From assembly GCF_001693435.1 (NCBI RefSeq), contig NZ_CM004509.1, positions 1,488,001 through 1,552,000 on the forward strand: DNA of 64,000 bases, read 5' to 3'. Each line of letters begins with the position of its first letter. Position 1 is the stretch's first letter. Made by a program: the position numbers and the translations under genes. This stretch comes from Gilliamella sp. wkB7 (GTDB lineage: Bacteria; Pseudomonadota; Gammaproteobacteria; Enterobacterales; Orbaceae). Under the pieces are notes generated by a model. The model was not told the DNA's origin. It did not search any database and saw only the letters and a list, made by a program, of their open reading frames with translations. This document shows positions 35,840 to 47,006 of this stretch, in pieces.

Positions 35840-37000
35840 ATGGTCTTGATCCCTCCTCACGCCAGTGACCAGTTACAACCACTTCTTGTTAAAGACGATG
35901 ATCGATTGGCATTACAGCATTATGCAAAAAATCTTCCTGCAATTACGCTATCAAGTCGTGAAACTGGGGATTTAGTGATGTTAGGAATTGGTGGTTTTAC
36001 GCCACTGTATGGTTTTATGCGGGAAGAAGATTGGCGCAGTGTTTGCGATAATATGCATTTAGCAAATGGTGTTTTTTGGCCAATTCCTATCACCGTATCC
36101 GTGACCGATGCTCAAGCTGATACCTTAAAATTGGGTGATGATATTGCCCTTAAAACACCCGATGGGCAGATAATTGGTATTTTAAATGTTGATAGTATTT
36201 ATCGACCTGATAAACAATTTGAAGCGATGCAGGTGTTTACAACAACCGATCAAAGTCATCCTGGCGTTGCGATGCTTATGGCTCAGCCACCTGTTAATTT
36301 AGGTGGTAAAGTGCGTGTTTTCCATGATAATGGTTTTAAAACTCAATTTGGTCAATATGCATTAACACCACAAGAGACACGAGAACGTTTTAATCAATTA
36401 GGTTGGCATAAAATCGCGGCTTTTCAAACTCGTAACCCGATGCATCGTTCGCATGAATATTTAGTCAAAACAGTATTAGAGCTTTTTGATGGGGTACTTA
36501 TCCACTCTCTATTTGGTAATTTGAAAGCAGGTGATGTACCGGCAAATATTCGTCTTAAAGCTATTAATACGCTAATTTATAACTACTTTGTGCCTGATTC
36601 TGTTGTTCATTCTGGGTATCCTTTAGATATGCGTTACGCGGGCCCCAAAGAAGCGTTACTGCATGCCCTTTTTAGACAAAACTATGGTTGTAGCCATCTT
36701 ATTGTCGGTCGCGATCATGCCGGTGTCGGTAATTATTATTCGCCGTTTGCGGCACAAGATATTTTTACCCAATTACGGGATGAAGATTTACTCATTAAAC
36801 CAATCAAAATTGACTGGACATTCTATTGCCATAAATGTGCAGGTATGGCATCAAGCAAAACTTGCCCACATGACAGTGATGATCGTGTTCTTATTTCAGG
36901 TACTGAGGTAAGGCGGCGTTTGCAAACAAAAGAACCCATACCTGAAACATTTAGCCGACCTGAAGTTGTTGCTGAATTATATCAATGGGCAAACCAGTAA
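35840..37000 (+). CDS. sat: Sulfate adenylyltransferase (ATP sulfurylase, Sat type)
   Basis: 386 residues, single-chain ATP sulfurylase, not the CysDN heterodimer of E. coli. It makes APS from sulfate and ATP. Motifs: FQTRNPMHRSHE (ATP-binding QxRNPxH), LIVGRDHAGVGNYY, and the Cys/His-rich FYCHKCAGMASSKTCPHD near the C-terminus. There is no fused APS-kinase domain. First gene of the sat-cysHJI run, with AAGGAAA ribosome binding site. The 35573-35839 gap upstream should hold its promoter and the divergent HNH promoter, but no clear CysB site was identified by eye. Confidence 0.95.
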   Translation: MVLIPPHASDQLQPLLVKDDDRLALQHYAKNLPAITLSSRETGDLVMLGIGGFTPLYGFMREEDWRSVCDNMHLANGVFWPIPITVSVTDAQADTLKLGDDIALKTPDGQIIGILNVDSIYRPDKQFEAMQVFTTTDQSHPGVAMLMAQPPVNLGGKVRVFHDNGFKTQFGQYALTPQETRERFNQLGWHKIAAFQTRNPMHRSHEYLVKTVLELFDGVLIHSLFGNLKAGDVPANIRLKAINTLIYNYFVPDSVVHSGYPLDMRYAGPKEALLHALFRQNYGCSHLIVGRDHAGVGNYYSPFAAQDIFTQLRDEDLLIKPIKIDWTFYCHKCAGMASSKTCPHDSDDRVLISGTEVRRRLQTKEPIPETFSRPEVVAELYQWANQ

Positions 37001-37049
37001 TACGCAAAATAAATAATTACTCATCGATAAGTTGATAAGGGAGAAAACC

Positions 37050-37685
37050 ATGCTAGATTTATCCAAAGTTAACCAGAAATTACAAAACCAGTCACCGTTA
37101 ACCATTATTGAGTGGGCATTAAAGAAGCAACAAGATATTCCAGTCAAAAGTATTATTAGTACCCATTTTGGACCATATGAAGCAGTGCTTCTTCATCTTG
37201 TTACCCAAGTTGATCCAAATATTCAGGTTGTTTGGGTTGATAATGGTTATGCAACAAATGCAACCTATCGTGTTGCCAATAAAATTACAAAGCAACTTAA
37301 TCTTAATCTACATATTTTTGTACCACAACGAACGACCGCTTATTTAAATGTGCGATACGGTGGATTACCTGAATTAGATACGCCAGAGCATACCGAGTTT
37401 ACCCAAATTGTCAAAATTGAGCCGTTTAATCGTGCTTTAGCCACACTCAAACCAACGCTATGGTTTACTGCGCTACGTCGTGAACAATCTGCGTTAAGAC
37501 AGGAGTTAAATATTGTGACAAAAGCGGGAGATAATTTATTTAAGATTGCCCCTCTCCTCGACTGGACAAGTCAAGATATGCAGAACTATATCGAAAAACT
37601 TAATTTACCTAATGAGATGGATTATGTCGATCCAACTAAAGGACCGCAAGGTAGAGAGTGTGGCTTACATAAAATAACCTTTTGA
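37050..37685 (+). CDS. cysH: Phosphoadenylyl-sulfate reductase family protein (CysH)
   Basis: 211 residues, slightly shorter than E. coli CysH (244). It reduces activated sulfate to sulfite with thioredoxin. Motifs: STHFGPYEAVLLHLV (P-loop-like), WFTALRREQSALR and the catalytic C-terminal RECGLHK. It lacks the paired CC...CxxC cysteines that bind a 4Fe-4S cluster in APS reductases, so by family rules it should be a PAPS reductase; yet no APS kinase gene is in the window. Start is ATG 37050 with AAGGGAG upstream, not the TTG at 37032. Confidence 0.86.
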   Translation: MLDLSKVNQKLQNQSPLTIIEWALKKQQDIPVKSIISTHFGPYEAVLLHLVTQVDPNIQVVWVDNGYATNATYRVANKITKQLNLNLHIFVPQRTTAYLNVRYGGLPELDTPEHTEFTQIVKIEPFNRALATLKPTLWFTALRREQSALRQELNIVTKAGDNLFKIAPLLDWTSQDMQNYIEKLNLPNEMDYVDPTKGPQGRECGLHKITF

Positions 37686-37791
37686 TTTTAGAAATAGATA
37701 CACATTGGACTTTGCTGATAATCGTTGAGTAAAACAATATTATTAGGATTTAACAGAACATTTTAAGGTTGCTAGGTACTGGCAATTTACC

Positions 37792-37809
37792 GATAGCGCA
37801 AAAGCTATC
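37792..37809 (+). other. Small hairpin before the cysJ ribosome binding site
   Basis: GATAGC / GCTATC with a 6-nt loop, 6 bp before AAGGGAA. It may affect cysJ translation; its significance is uncertain. Confidence 0.3.
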
Positions 37810-37824
37810 AAATAAGGGAATCAC

Positions 37825-39624
37825 ATGAGCACACAACATTTTCCTTTTAATTGTGATGAATTAAAAAAAATTATTGAAAAGTCCAGTGATAAACAGCTCG
37901 CTTGGTTGTCTGGATATTTATGGGGACTTGCAGAAAAAAGTTCAAATGAACAAGCATTACCGAATATCACAACTACCACCGACGTAACGCAAGCTGAGCA
38001 AGCGAAAAAAGTTACGATTTTATCAGCATCACAAACAGGTAATGCTCGTCGAGTAGCAAATGAGTTAACTCAAGATATTGAGCGTTTAGGTATTGAAGTG
38101 ACACATCTGCCTGCTGGCGAATACAAAGCCAAAAAATTGAGTCAGGAAGAAATTTTAATCTTAATTACCTCAACACAAGGTGAGGGCGAACCACCAGAAG
38201 AAGCATTACCACTCTATAAATACCTTTTTGCTGGCAAAGCCCCTAAATTGGCAAATCTACAATTTGCGGTAATGGGTTTAGGTGACTCTTCTTATCCAAA
38301 ATTTTGTCAAGCTGCTAAAGATTTTGATCAACGATTAGCTGAATTAGATGCTCAGCGTATGTTATTACGCGTTGATGCTGATACAAATTTTCAAACTGTA
38401 AGTACCAATTGGCGACAAGCTGTAATTGATAAACTTAGCAGTCTACAACAATCGACTTCAATATCATCAACAGAAAATAATACTTCAAGCAGTGTCGTTG
38501 TTAACAGTAGCCTTTATCACCGCGATAATCCCTTTATTGCACCCGTTAATGTGAATCAAAAAATTACTTCTCGCGATTCGGATCGCGATATCCGTCATAT
38601 TGAATTTGACCTTACCGGTTCTGATATTAACTATCAACCGGGCGATGCGTTAGGAGTTTGGTATCAAAATAGCGATGAGCTTGTCGATGAAATTCTTAAT
38701 ATTACCCAGCTTACCGGTGATGAGCAGGTCGAACACAATGGTCAACAAATTACTTTAAAAACAGCTCTGATTGAGCATGTTGAATTGACTCAAAATACAC
38801 CCGTCATTATTGAGAAATATGCCCAAGCAATTCAAAATCCTGAACTGCTTACCTTAAGCAAAGACAGAGAAGCTTTGATAGAAATGAGTCAAACATTACC
38901 ACTGGTTGATATGCTTAATCGTTATCAAAGCAATCTTACCGCACAAACATTAGTTGCATTGCTTCGACCTCTTACACCTCGTTTTTACTCCATTGCATCA
39001 GCGCAAGATGAAGTTGGAGACGAAGTTCATCTTACCGTAAATGTGGTGCGTTATCAGATCGAAAATAAAACCCGTACTGGCGGTGCATCAAACTTTTTAG
39101 CCAATCAAATTGCTGACCAAGATCAGGTCAAAATTTTTGTTGAACATAATGATAACTTTAGATTACCTAATGATACCAATACGCCAATCATCATGATTGC
39201 TGCCGGTACTGGCATTGCACCATTTAGAGCTTTTTTACAACAACGTAGTGCTCAATGTGCTACGGGTAAAAATTGGTTATTTTTTGGCAATCCACATTTT
39301 ATTTCTGATTTTCTGTATCAAGTGGAGTGGCAAAATTATGTTAAAGAAGGTCTGTTAACGAATATCGATCTTGCGTGGTCACGAGATCAAGCGGAGAAAA
39401 TATATGTACAAGATAAATTAATTGCTCAAGGCAGTGAGATTTGGCAATGGTTGCAACAAGGTGCCTATATCTATGTTTGTGGGGATGCGAAGCGCATGGC
39501 AAAAGCGGTTGATTTAGCATTACAACAAATTCTGATGACTCAAGCTCAATACAGTCAAGAGCAGGCCATCAACTATTTAGATGAGTTAAGAAGTCAAAAA
39601 CGCTATCAACGAGATGTTTATTAA
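37825..39624 (+). CDS. cysJ: Sulfite reductase [NADPH] flavoprotein alpha (CysJ)
   Basis: 599 residues, same size as E. coli CysJ. Domains: flavodoxin-like FMN domain (about 70-210; TILSASQTGNARRVANEL, STQGEGEPPEEA), connecting domain, FAD domain with RFYSIAS (about 388) and NADPH domain with AAGTGIAPFRAFLQQR and YVCGDAKRMAKAV. It passes electrons from NADPH to CysI. Follows cysH by 139 bp and precedes cysI by 47 bp. Confidence 0.96.
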   Translation: MSTQHFPFNCDELKKIIEKSSDKQLAWLSGYLWGLAEKSSNEQALPNITTTTDVTQAEQAKKVTILSASQTGNARRVANELTQDIERLGIEVTHLPAGEYKAKKLSQEEILILITSTQGEGEPPEEALPLYKYLFAGKAPKLANLQFAVMGLGDSSYPKFCQAAKDFDQRLAELDAQRMLLRVDADTNFQTVSTNWRQAVIDKLSSLQQSTSISSTENNTSSSVVVNSSLYHRDNPFIAPVNVNQKITSRDSDRDIRHIEFDLTGSDINYQPGDALGVWYQNSDELVDEILNITQLTGDEQVEHNGQQITLKTALIEHVELTQNTPVIIEKYAQAIQNPELLTLSKDREALIEMSQTLPLVDMLNRYQSNLTAQTLVALLRPLTPRFYSIASAQDEVGDEVHLTVNVVRYQIENKTRTGGASNFLANQIADQDQVKIFVEHNDNFRLPNDTNTPIIMIAAGTGIAPFRAFLQQRSAQCATGKNWLFFGNPHFISDFLYQVEWQNYVKEGLLTNIDLAWSRDQAEKIYVQDKLIAQGSEIWQWLQQGAYIYVCGDAKRMAKAVDLALQQILMTQAQYSQEQAINYLDELRSQKRYQRDVY

Positions 39625-39671
39625 TACATAACCGACATAACAACTAATTTTAATTTATTGAGTGATGTAAT

Positions 39672-41438
39672 ATGAGCAATGATAAACCTAAAACAGTTAC
39701 CCTAACTCAAGTGGTAAATTTAACACCTCCGCAAAATGATGTCTCAGATCTACCATTATCAGATTCTGAACGATTTAAACGAGAGAGTAATTATTTACGA
39801 GGCACCATCGCTGACGATCTGAATAATGGTTTAACCGGTGGCTTTAATAGTGATAATTCTCAGCTCATCCGTTTACATGGCATGTATCAGCAAGATGATA
39901 GAGATATTCGTAAGGAACGCCAAGAACAAAAACTTGAGCCATTGATCAACATGATGCTACGATGCCGACTACCAGGTGGCATTATCACCCCCAAACAGTG
40001 GTTAACGATTGATAAATTTGCCACCGAGGCAACAAAGTATGGCAGTATTCGGCTGACTACCCGACAAACATTTCAGTTTCATGGTCTGTTTAAACGCAGT
40101 CTTAAATCAGCTCATCAGCTATTACATAATATAGGACTTGATTCGATTGCCACCGCTGGCGATGTTAATCGTAATGTCTTATGTACTTCAAATCCAGTAG
40201 AATCAAAAGTTCATCAACAAGCTTACTACTGGGCAAGCAAAATTTCAGAACATCTTTTACCAAAAACCCATGCTTATATTGAAATCTGGTTAGATGGTGA
40301 AAAACTACCTACACCCGACAGTGAACCCATTTTAAGTTCAACTTATTTACCCCGTAAATTCAAAACCACGGTGGTTATTCCACCTATTAATGATGTTGAT
40401 GTTCATGCCAATGATCTTAGTTTTGTCGCTATCGCCGAAAAAGGTGAATTAATCGGTTTTAATGTGTTAGTTGGCGGTGGTTTGGCAATGACTCATGGAG
40501 ATAAAACAACCTATCCTCGCAAAGCAGATGATTTTGGTTTTATCCCAGTAGAAAAAGTGCTGACTTTTGCTGAAGCGGTCGTTACCACACAGCGCGATTG
40601 GGGTAATCGTCATAATCGCAAAAATGCCAAAACGAAGTATACACTTGAGCGAGTCGGTGTGGAAAACTTTAAAAAAGAGGTAGAGCTACGCGCAGGCAGT
40701 ACCTTTTTGACCAGTAAACCTTATAAATTCACTCAAAGGGGGGATCAATTTGGTTGGTATAAAGGTATTGATGATAACTGGCATTTAACGCTATTTATCG
40801 AAAATGGACGATTGCTTGATTATCCAAACAAACCATTAAAAACGGGCGTTGCTGAAATCGCTAAAATTCATCAAGGTGATTTGCGCATTACCGCTAATCA
40901 AAATCTGATTATTGCTAATGTTCCAGAACAACAAAAAGAAGTCATTGAAAAAATTGCCAGAGAGTATGGATTGTTTGACGATACAGTCACATTACAACGT
41001 AAATATTCCATGGCATGTGTTTCTTACCCAACTTGTCCTCTTGCTATGGCCGAAGCCGAACGTTTTTTACCGACGTTTGTCACTCAAATCGAGCAGATGT
41101 TAACTCAGCATCACTTATCTGAAGATTATATTATTTTACGAGTGACAGGTTGTCCTAATGGGTGTGCAAGAGCGATGTTGGCCGAAGTAGGCATGGTGGG
41201 TAAGGCGCCCGGTCGCTATAATTTATATCTTGGTGGTAATCGAGAAGGGACACGAATTCCACGTTTATATAAAGAAAACGTGAGTGTTGATGAAATTTTA
41301 TTAGCGCTTGAACCATTAATTGAAGCTTGGTCAATTCATCGCAATAAAGACGAAGGTTTTGGCGATTTTGTTATCCGTCATGAAATTGTCAAACCAGTAA
41401 TAAATTCAGCAATTGATTTTTATCAGGTCGTTAATTAA
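39672..41438 (+). CDS. cysI: Sulfite reductase hemoprotein beta (CysI)
   Basis: 588 residues. Carries siroheme and a 4Fe-4S cluster and reduces sulfite to sulfide. Cluster cysteines are in [17 protein letters not shown] and [14 protein letters not shown]. Conserved substrate-binding segments [12 protein letters not shown] and GDVNRNVLC are present. Forms the holoenzyme with CysJ encoded just upstream. Siroheme synthase (cysG) is not in the window. Confidence 0.96.
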   Translation: MSNDKPKTVTLTQVVNLTPPQNDVSDLPLSDSERFKRESNYLRGTIADDLNNGLTGGFNSDNSQLIRLHGMYQQDDRDIRKERQEQKLEPLINMMLRCRLPGGIITPKQWLTIDKFATEATKYGSIRLTTRQTFQFHGLFKRSLKSAHQLLHNIGLDSIATAGDVNRNVLCTSNPVESKVHQQAYYWASKISEHLLPKTHAYIEIWLDGEKLPTPDSEPILSSTYLPRKFKTTVVIPPINDVDVHANDLSFVAIAEKGELIGFNVLVGGGLAMTHGDKTTYPRKADDFGFIPVEKVLTFAEAVVTTQRDWGNRHNRKNAKTKYTLERVGVENFKKEVELRAGSTFLTSKPYKFTQRGDQFGWYKGIDDNWHLTLFIENGRLLDYPNKPLKTGVAEIAKIHQGDLRITANQNLIIANVPEQQKEVIEKIAREYGLFDDTVTLQRKYSMACVSYPTCPLAMAEAERFLPTFVTQIEQMLTQHHLSEDYIILRVTGCPNGCARAMLAEVGMVGKAPGRYNLYLGGNREGTRIPRLYKENVSVDEILLALEPLIEAWSIHRNKDEGFGDFVIRHEIVKPVINSAIDFYQVVN

Positions 41439-41802
41439 AGATCATATACAGGTTTGTAGAACCTTATGACGTGCTTATTTGCTGATAAAAAACATATATA
41501 GCAATAAGGCATATGGTTATTACTTAATCATATTTGTCTTTTTTATATGTTCTTTTATACTTAAGTGAGTTATTAAACTATCTAATTTTATTAATAAAAT
41601 TAATAATAAACATAATTAATAAATTAGATAACCTGCCTATAACCAGTTTGATAATAGTGTTTATGCTGGATGGCGATCCGTTGTTTTAAATAATTCACTT
41701 TTTAGTACATGTTATTAATTATATACAGCAAATTATTTTAAATTAATGCAATACAATTATATCGATGGGAATAAAGTAATTTTTTCTTGGAAGATCGCTA
41801 TC
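41439..41802. other. Gap between cysI and cysB
   Basis: 364 bp without a gene. An imperfect inverted repeat (GCTTATTTGCT at about 41473 and AGCAATAAGGC at about 41500) may terminate cysI; the rest is AT-rich. The frame upstream of cysB could be extended to ATG 41746, but the first ~19 residues do not look like a LysR N-terminus. Confidence 0.35.
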
Positions 41803-42756
41803 ATGAACATACAACAATTAAGAATTATTCGAGAAGCAGCGCGTTGTAATTATAATTTAACCGAAGTAGCAAATACTTTATATACCTCCCAATCTGGAGT
41901 AAGTCGACATATTAAAGAGTTAGAAGAAGAACTCAATATTGATCTTTTTATCCGCCAAGGAAAACGCCTAATTAACATGACTGAACCAGGATTAGAACTG
42001 GTTGTGATTGCAGAACGTATTTTAAATGAAATTAATAATATACACCGTTTATCGACCATTTTTTCAAATGCGGATGAAGGATCTTTAGTAATCGCAACAA
42101 CCCATTCACAGACTCGTTATATCCTCCCTAACATTATAAAATCATTTAGAGTACTTTTTCCGAAAGTCCATATTATTATCAATCAAGGCTCATCAAGTGA
42201 GATTATTGCCCAGCTTCTTTCTGGCGAGGCAGATATAGGTATTGATAATGAAAGAGTTGATAACAGCTCTCTTGCTACCTACCCTTTTTATCGTTGGCAT
42301 TACTCGATTGTGACACCGAAAGATCATCCTTTAACCAAAGCCGACAAAGTAACATTAGATATGTTGCAACCCTTACCCATAATTACTTATCGACAAGGGA
42401 TCTTTCCCCGCAAAAGCATCGATAAAGCATTTTCAGCGATAGGATTGGCACCTAATATATCATTGAACGTCCAAGAACCTGATGTTATAAAAACTTACGT
42501 TGAATTAGGTTTAGGAATTGGTATTTTAGGCAATAAAATGTATAACCCTGAATATGATGTAAACTTGGTTCAACTTGATGCAAAACATCTGTTTGAATCA
42601 CATGTTACTTGGCTTGGCTTAAAACGTCATAAATTACAACGTAATTATATTTGGCGTTTTATTCAATTATGCAATCAAGAGCTTTCATTGGAAGATATTA
42701 AAAATCATGCTCTATTTGATCAGACTCATTCCAAAATGCCTGATTATCAAATTTAA
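41803..42756 (+). CDS. cysB: LysR-family regulator CysB
   Basis: 317 residues from ATG 41803 (GGAAGA ribosome binding site; MNIQQLRIIREAARCNYNLT matches CysB N-termini). Winged helix-turn-helix NLTEVANTLYTSQSGVSRHI, then a periplasmic-binding-protein-like effector domain (ATTHSQTRYILPNII, GEADIGIDNE). CysB activates sulfate uptake and reduction genes with N-acetylserine. It sits between the sat-cysHJI genes and the convergent sulfate ABC operon, both probable targets. The closely related Cbl is an alternative name. Confidence 0.86.
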   Translation: MNIQQLRIIREAARCNYNLTEVANTLYTSQSGVSRHIKELEEELNIDLFIRQGKRLINMTEPGLELVVIAERILNEINNIHRLSTIFSNADEGSLVIATTHSQTRYILPNIIKSFRVLFPKVHIIINQGSSSEIIAQLLSGEADIGIDNERVDNSSLATYPFYRWHYSIVTPKDHPLTKADKVTLDMLQPLPIITYRQGIFPRKSIDKAFSAIGLAPNISLNVQEPDVIKTYVELGLGIGILGNKMYNPEYDVNLVQLDAKHLFESHVTWLGLKRHKLQRNYIWRFIQLCNQELSLEDIKNHALFDQTHSKMPDYQI

Positions 42757-42780
42757 TTTATATGAATAAAACGATACGCA

Positions 42781-43860
42781 TTAAATCATAAACTCAAACA
42801 ATTCATCTTGTACAAAGATATTTACAAGTATCGGTTGCCAATAGATATTATCGCCCAATTCAACTTGCTGTTGTTCATATTGACGATAACTTACCGAAAC
42901 ATCAATATGCTTTGGTTGTCCTACTACCGCAATTTCTAAAAAAACCGTTGGCCCAGCAGTATGGATACGTACAACTTGCCCTTGGATATCATTCTTTCTG
43001 GCTGTTTTAGCAATACTGATTTCATGAGGTCGAACATAAGCGATAGCAGACTGATCAGCCCAGTTACCTTGCTCTTTCATATCTTTTCGGAAATCACCAA
43101 TAATTAAGGTATTATTTTCAATGTAGCCATGTAACAAATTGACGTCCCCTAAAAAATGTGCAACAAATGCTGTTTTTGGTTGTTTATAGACTTCTGCTGG
43201 TGTGCCTATTTGCTCTATTTGACCTTGATTCATTAAAATTATTTTATCGGCAACTTCTAGCGCCTCTTCTTGATCATGCGTAACAAAGATACTAGTGACA
43301 TTCAGTTCATGATGAAAATCACGCAACCAGCGTCTTAAATCTTTACGAACTTTAGCATCTAAGGCGCTAAAAGGTTCATCAAGCAACAAAACATTAGGTT
43401 TTGATGCCAAAGCTCGTGCTAAAGCAACTCGCTGTCGTTGTCCTCCAGATAGTTGGTCAGGATAACGTTTAGCAAAATTTTCCAGCTGAACTAATCCAAG
43501 TAACTGATTAACCCGCCCATCAATCGCGGTTTTGCTCAGTCGTATTGATCTTGGTTTCATTTTCAATCCAAATGCCACATTTTCTGCTACATTCATATGG
43601 CGAAAAAGTGCATAATTTTGAAACACAAATCCAATATCTCGCTGTTTAGCGCTCAGCTGTGTTACATCAGTATCGGCAAAATAAATTTTGCCTGAGCTGG
43701 CTGTTTCTAAACCCGCTATAATGCGTAGTAATGTGGTTTTGCCACACCCTGAAGGGCCTAAGAGTGCAACTAATTCGCCTTGTTTTATACTAAAGTTAAT
43801 ATTTTTTAAGGCATCGAAGTTTTTAAAACTTTTATTAATATTCTGTAGTGAAATACCCAT
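42781..43860 (-). CDS. cysA: Sulfate/thiosulfate ABC importer, ATP-binding CysA
   Basis: 359 residues. ABC ATPase: Walker [10 protein letters not shown] (about 34-42), Q-loop [11 protein letters not shown], signature [15 protein letters not shown], Walker [14 protein letters not shown], and a C-terminal TOBE-like domain ([10 protein letters not shown]). Energises sulfate uptake with CysT, CysW and Sbp. Last gene of the operon, 9 bp after cysW, convergent with cysB. Confidence 0.95.
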   Translation of the reverse strand: MGISLQNINKSFKNFDALKNINFSIKQGELVALLGPSGCGKTTLLRIIAGLETASSGKIYFADTDVTQLSAKQRDIGFVFQNYALFRHMNVAENVAFGLKMKPRSIRLSKTAIDGRVNQLLGLVQLENFAKRYPDQLSGGQRQRVALARALASKPNVLLLDEPFSALDAKVRKDLRRWLRDFHHELNVTSIFVTHDQEEALEVADKIILMNQGQIEQIGTPAEVYKQPKTAFVAHFLGDVNLLHGYIENNTLIIGDFRKDMKEQGNWADQSAIAYVRPHEISIAKTARKNDIQGQVVRIHTAGPTVFLEIAVVGQPKHIDVSVSYRQYEQQQVELGDNIYWQPILVNIFVQDELFEFMI

Positions 43861-43869
43861 AGCTACCCC

Positions 43870-44727
43870 TTAGTGACTTATATAAAGTTCATTAACTAAG
43901 CGTCGTTCAATCCATTGACGAATCAATAGTAATGTAAGCGACATAATTAATAGCAAAATCGCAACACTAAATGCGGCAACAATATTGTATTCATTGTATA
44001 AAATCTCTACATGTAAGGGTAACGTATTGGTGTAACCACGAATATGTCCAGAAACAACGGATACCGCGCCAAACTCACCGAGTGAGCGAGCAGTGCAAAG
44101 AACAACACCATGCATCAATGCCCATTTGATATTTGGTAATGTGATATGGAAAAAAATTTGCCAACCATTTGCGCCAAGAACACTGGCGGCCTCTTCTTCA
44201 TGGGCTCCTTGCGCCATCATTATTGGAATCAATTCCCTTGCGACAAAAGGAACTGAAACAAAAATGGTTGCTAAGATAATACCGGGAATGGCATAAATTA
44301 TTTGGATATTCCATGCCTGTAAAAAGGGATAAAATGCACTTTGTGCACCAAATAGCAATACATAGATTAAACCCGCAACAATAGGAGAGATAGAGAACGG
44401 TAAATCAATAAAGGTCATTAATATCTGTTTACCTTTAAACTGGTATTTAGTGATAACCCAAGCAGCACACACACCGAATATGACATTTAAAGGCACCGCC
44501 ACACCAACAGCAATAAGTGTCAATTTAAAAGCTGCTAAGGTATCTGATTCTGTGATCACCTGCCAAAAAGCCGTTATCCCATTGGCAAGACCCTGTGCCA
44601 ATACTACCAAGAGCGGTAAAAATAACAAAATTAAAAACAATAATATCGCTAATAGTATTAAGAATAACTGTACACTGGTCAGTGCTTGTTTTTTATCGGT
44701 TATTGGGTTTGTTGGCAATATCGGCAT
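43870..44727 (-). CDS. cysW: Sulfate ABC importer permease CysW
   Basis: 285 residues with six helices and the EAA loop that contacts CysA ([26 protein letters not shown]). [29 protein letters not shown] is the usual CysW tail signature (read in parts here: [14 protein letters not shown]). Lies between cysT (14 bp) and cysA (9 bp). Confidence 0.94.
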   Translation of the reverse strand: MPILPTNPITDKKQALTSVQLFLILLAILLFLILLFLPLLVVLAQGLANGITAFWQVITESDTLAAFKLTLIAVGVAVPLNVIFGVCAAWVITKYQFKGKQILMTFIDLPFSISPIVAGLIYVLLFGAQSAFYPFLQAWNIQIIYAIPGIILATIFVSVPFVARELIPIMMAQGAHEEEAASVLGANGWQIFFHITLPNIKWALMHGVVLCTARSLGEFGAVSVVSGHIRGYTNTLPLHVEILYNEYNIVAAFSVAILLLIMSLTLLLIRQWIERRLVNELYISH

Positions 44728-44741
44728 AAATTTACCTATAG

Positions 44742-45575
44742 TCAGTTATTTTTATTAATATTACGGTTAAGTCTTCGCTGTAATGTGTTCATTAAAAATA
44801 ATAGTATAAAAGCGATCAATAACATGGTTATACCTATGGCTGCAGCAGCATCATAAGCATATTGATCAAGCTTCGAGACAATCAATAATGGTAAGATTTC
44901 TGTTTTAAATGGAATATTTCCAGCAATAAAAACGACTGAACCATACTCACCAATAGCACGAGCAAAAGCGAGCGTAAATCCAGTTAACCAAGCAGGTAAA
45001 ATAGCGGGTAAAATAATATGCATAAAAATTTGCCTCGGTGATGCGCCAAGCAGACTGGCTACCTCTTCCTGTTCACGTGGCAAGTCAGCTATTACAGGTT
45101 GTAAAGTGCGGACAACAAACGGCAGCGTGACAAATAAGAGTGCTAAGGTAATACCAATTGGCGTATAAGCGATTTTAAAACCAAACCAATAGCCAATAGG
45201 GCCGTTTTGAGCATAAATTGCCGTTAAAGCAATACCCGCTACTGCAGTTGGCAAAGCAAATGGGATATCAATACAGATATCCATTATTTTGCGTCCTGAA
45301 AAACGATAACGCACCAGTACCCAAGCTAACAATAAACCAATAAAACTGTTTAAACCCGCACTTATCAATGCGGTACTTAATGAAAGCATTAGCGCTAATA
45401 AAAATTGTTTACTGATTAATAACTTTTCCCATTCATGAAAAGATAATTTAGTTGAATAGATAAACAAGCCTAATAGCGGAATAAGAACAATCAAACTAAG
45501 AAAGGTTAAAGTATAACCTAACGTTAAGTTAAATCCGGGTATATTGCGTTGTTGTTTAAAGCTTGCCACTTTCAT
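44742..45575 (-). CDS. cysT: Sulfate ABC importer permease CysT (CysU)
   Basis: 277 residues, six helices. EAA loop [20 protein letters not shown] and [19 protein letters not shown], the typical CysT counterpart of CysW. It is separated from sbp by 91 bp containing three TATAAGTT-like motifs on the minus strand of unknown meaning. Confidence 0.94.
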   Translation of the reverse strand: MKVASFKQQRNIPGFNLTLGYTLTFLSLIVLIPLLGLFIYSTKLSFHEWEKLLISKQFLLALMLSLSTALISAGLNSFIGLLLAWVLVRYRFSGRKIMDICIDIPFALPTAVAGIALTAIYAQNGPIGYWFGFKIAYTPIGITLALLFVTLPFVVRTLQPVIADLPREQEEVASLLGASPRQIFMHIILPAILPAWLTGFTLAFARAIGEYGSVVFIAGNIPFKTEILPLLIVSKLDQYAYDAAAAIGITMLLIAFILLFLMNTLQRRLNRNINKNN

Positions 45576-45666
45576 AACTTATACCTTTAGAACTTATACT
45601 TTTAGAATTTGCACCTTTATAAGTTAGGGTTAAGAGATAGCAACACATAACCATAATAAGCAATGT

Positions 45667-46704
45667 TTAGTTTATCTCAGCATAAATTGCATCAAAGATT
45701 GCACCATCACTAAAAAAGGCTTTTTGTACTTTCTGCCAACCACCAAAAAAATCATTAACGGTTACTAATTTAATTTCAGGAAACTGCTTTGCATATTGCT
45801 TAAGGATTTCAGGATTTACTGGTCGGTAAAAATGCTGAGCAATAATATGTTGTGCAGGTTCACTATATAAGTACTCTAAATAGGCTTGCGCTTGCTTACG
45901 TGTGCCTTTGCTGTCTACTACTTTATCCACTAAGGCGACGGTTGGCTCAGCTAAAATGGATAATGACGGCATGATGATTTCTAACTGATCACCACCTTGC
46001 TCTTTTAACGCTAAATAAGCTTCATTTTCCCAAGCAATCAATACATCACCTAAACCTCGCTGCACAAAACTAATGGTTGCCCCTCTAGCGCCAGTGTCTA
46101 ATACCGGTACATGTTGATATAATTTGGTTACAAATGTTCGAGCTTGTTCATCATTACCGTAAGTACTTTGAGCATAAGCCCAAGCAGCTAAAAAATTCCA
46201 ACGCGCCCCGCCTGACGTTTTGGGATTGGGTGTTATTACTTCAATATCATCTTTAATTAAATCACTCCAATCATGAATCTGTTTTGGGTTACCTTTGCGG
46301 ACTAGAAATACAATCGTTGAATTATAAGGCGCACTATTATTTGGCAATCGACTTTGCCATTCAGGTGATATATTAGTCTGATAACGATTTAACGCATCAA
46401 TATCACTCGCTAAAGCAAGCGTCACAACGTCTGCTTGCAAACCATCAATCACTGAACGCGCTTGCTTACCAGAGCCTCCGTGCGAATTTTTTATAGTCAG
46501 CGTTTCACCTGTCTGCTGTTGCCAGTACTCAATAAAGGTCTGATTATAGGTTTTATAAAACTCACGAGTTGGATCATAAGAGACATTAAGTAATTCAACA
46601 CTATAGGCTTGCCTCATAAAAGTACATATTGCGAATAAAATTAAGCTAATACTTAACCAATATTGTTTGCGAACGATAGGTAATTTTTTCACTTGATACC
46701 TCAT
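45667..46704 (-). CDS. sbp: Periplasmic sulfate-binding protein Sbp
   Basis: 345 residues from ATG 46704, chosen over TTG 46743 as the only ATG near a signal peptide (LSISLILFAICTFMRQAYS). The mature part starts VELLNVSYDPTREFYK and has NSHGGSGKQARSVIDGLQAD, SAPYNSTIVFLVRKGNPKQI and GARGATISFVQRGLGDVLIAW, all matching Sbp. It hands sulfate to CysTW. First gene of the importer operon. Confidence 0.94.
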   Translation of the reverse strand: MRYQVKKLPIVRKQYWLSISLILFAICTFMRQAYSVELLNVSYDPTREFYKTYNQTFIEYWQQQTGETLTIKNSHGGSGKQARSVIDGLQADVVTLALASDIDALNRYQTNISPEWQSRLPNNSAPYNSTIVFLVRKGNPKQIHDWSDLIKDDIEVITPNPKTSGGARWNFLAAWAYAQSTYGNDEQARTFVTKLYQHVPVLDTGARGATISFVQRGLGDVLIAWENEAYLALKEQGGDQLEIIMPSLSILAEPTVALVDKVVDSKGTRKQAQAYLEYLYSEPAQHIIAQHFYRPVNPEILKQYAKQFPEIKLVTVNDFFGGWQKVQKAFFSDGAIFDAIYAEIN

Positions 46705-47006
46705 ACTATTAAAGACATTAGCTTTTTTTGATAGGAATACCAAGATTAGACCAAATTATCGAAAGATGCGAAAACGATTATTTTGCATTAGGTTATAACA
46801 AAAATAGATATACTAAGTAGAAGGATTAAAATTTAGAGTGAGTCTTATTCAAGATCATATAATATGTGGATTTTATGGATGAGTGGTTTTATCTTTGCAT
46901 TACATCAATAATTTATTTTAATAAAAGAAACCACGGATGGAATTTACTGACAGCTAAAAATTAGTTGTGTTTGTTTTTTTTAACATTTTAAGTACGAATG
47001 GTAGTT
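46705..47006. other. Upstream region of sbp
   Basis: About 300 bp, AT-rich, no gene. It should contain the CysB-controlled promoter of the sulfate importer on the minus strand; no element could be assigned with confidence by eye. Confidence 0.35.

Noticed and set aside
41746..41802. Longer N-terminus for CysB starting at 41746
   Set aside because: The 19 extra residues do not match LysR N-termini, and the internal ATG 41803 has a ribosome binding site and the conserved MNIQQLRIIREAA start.
45576..45666. Three TATAAGTT-like repeats between sbp and cysT, considered as a CRISPR-like or operator array
   Set aside because: Too short, irregular spacing, no unique spacers; noted only as a curiosity in the intercistronic gap.
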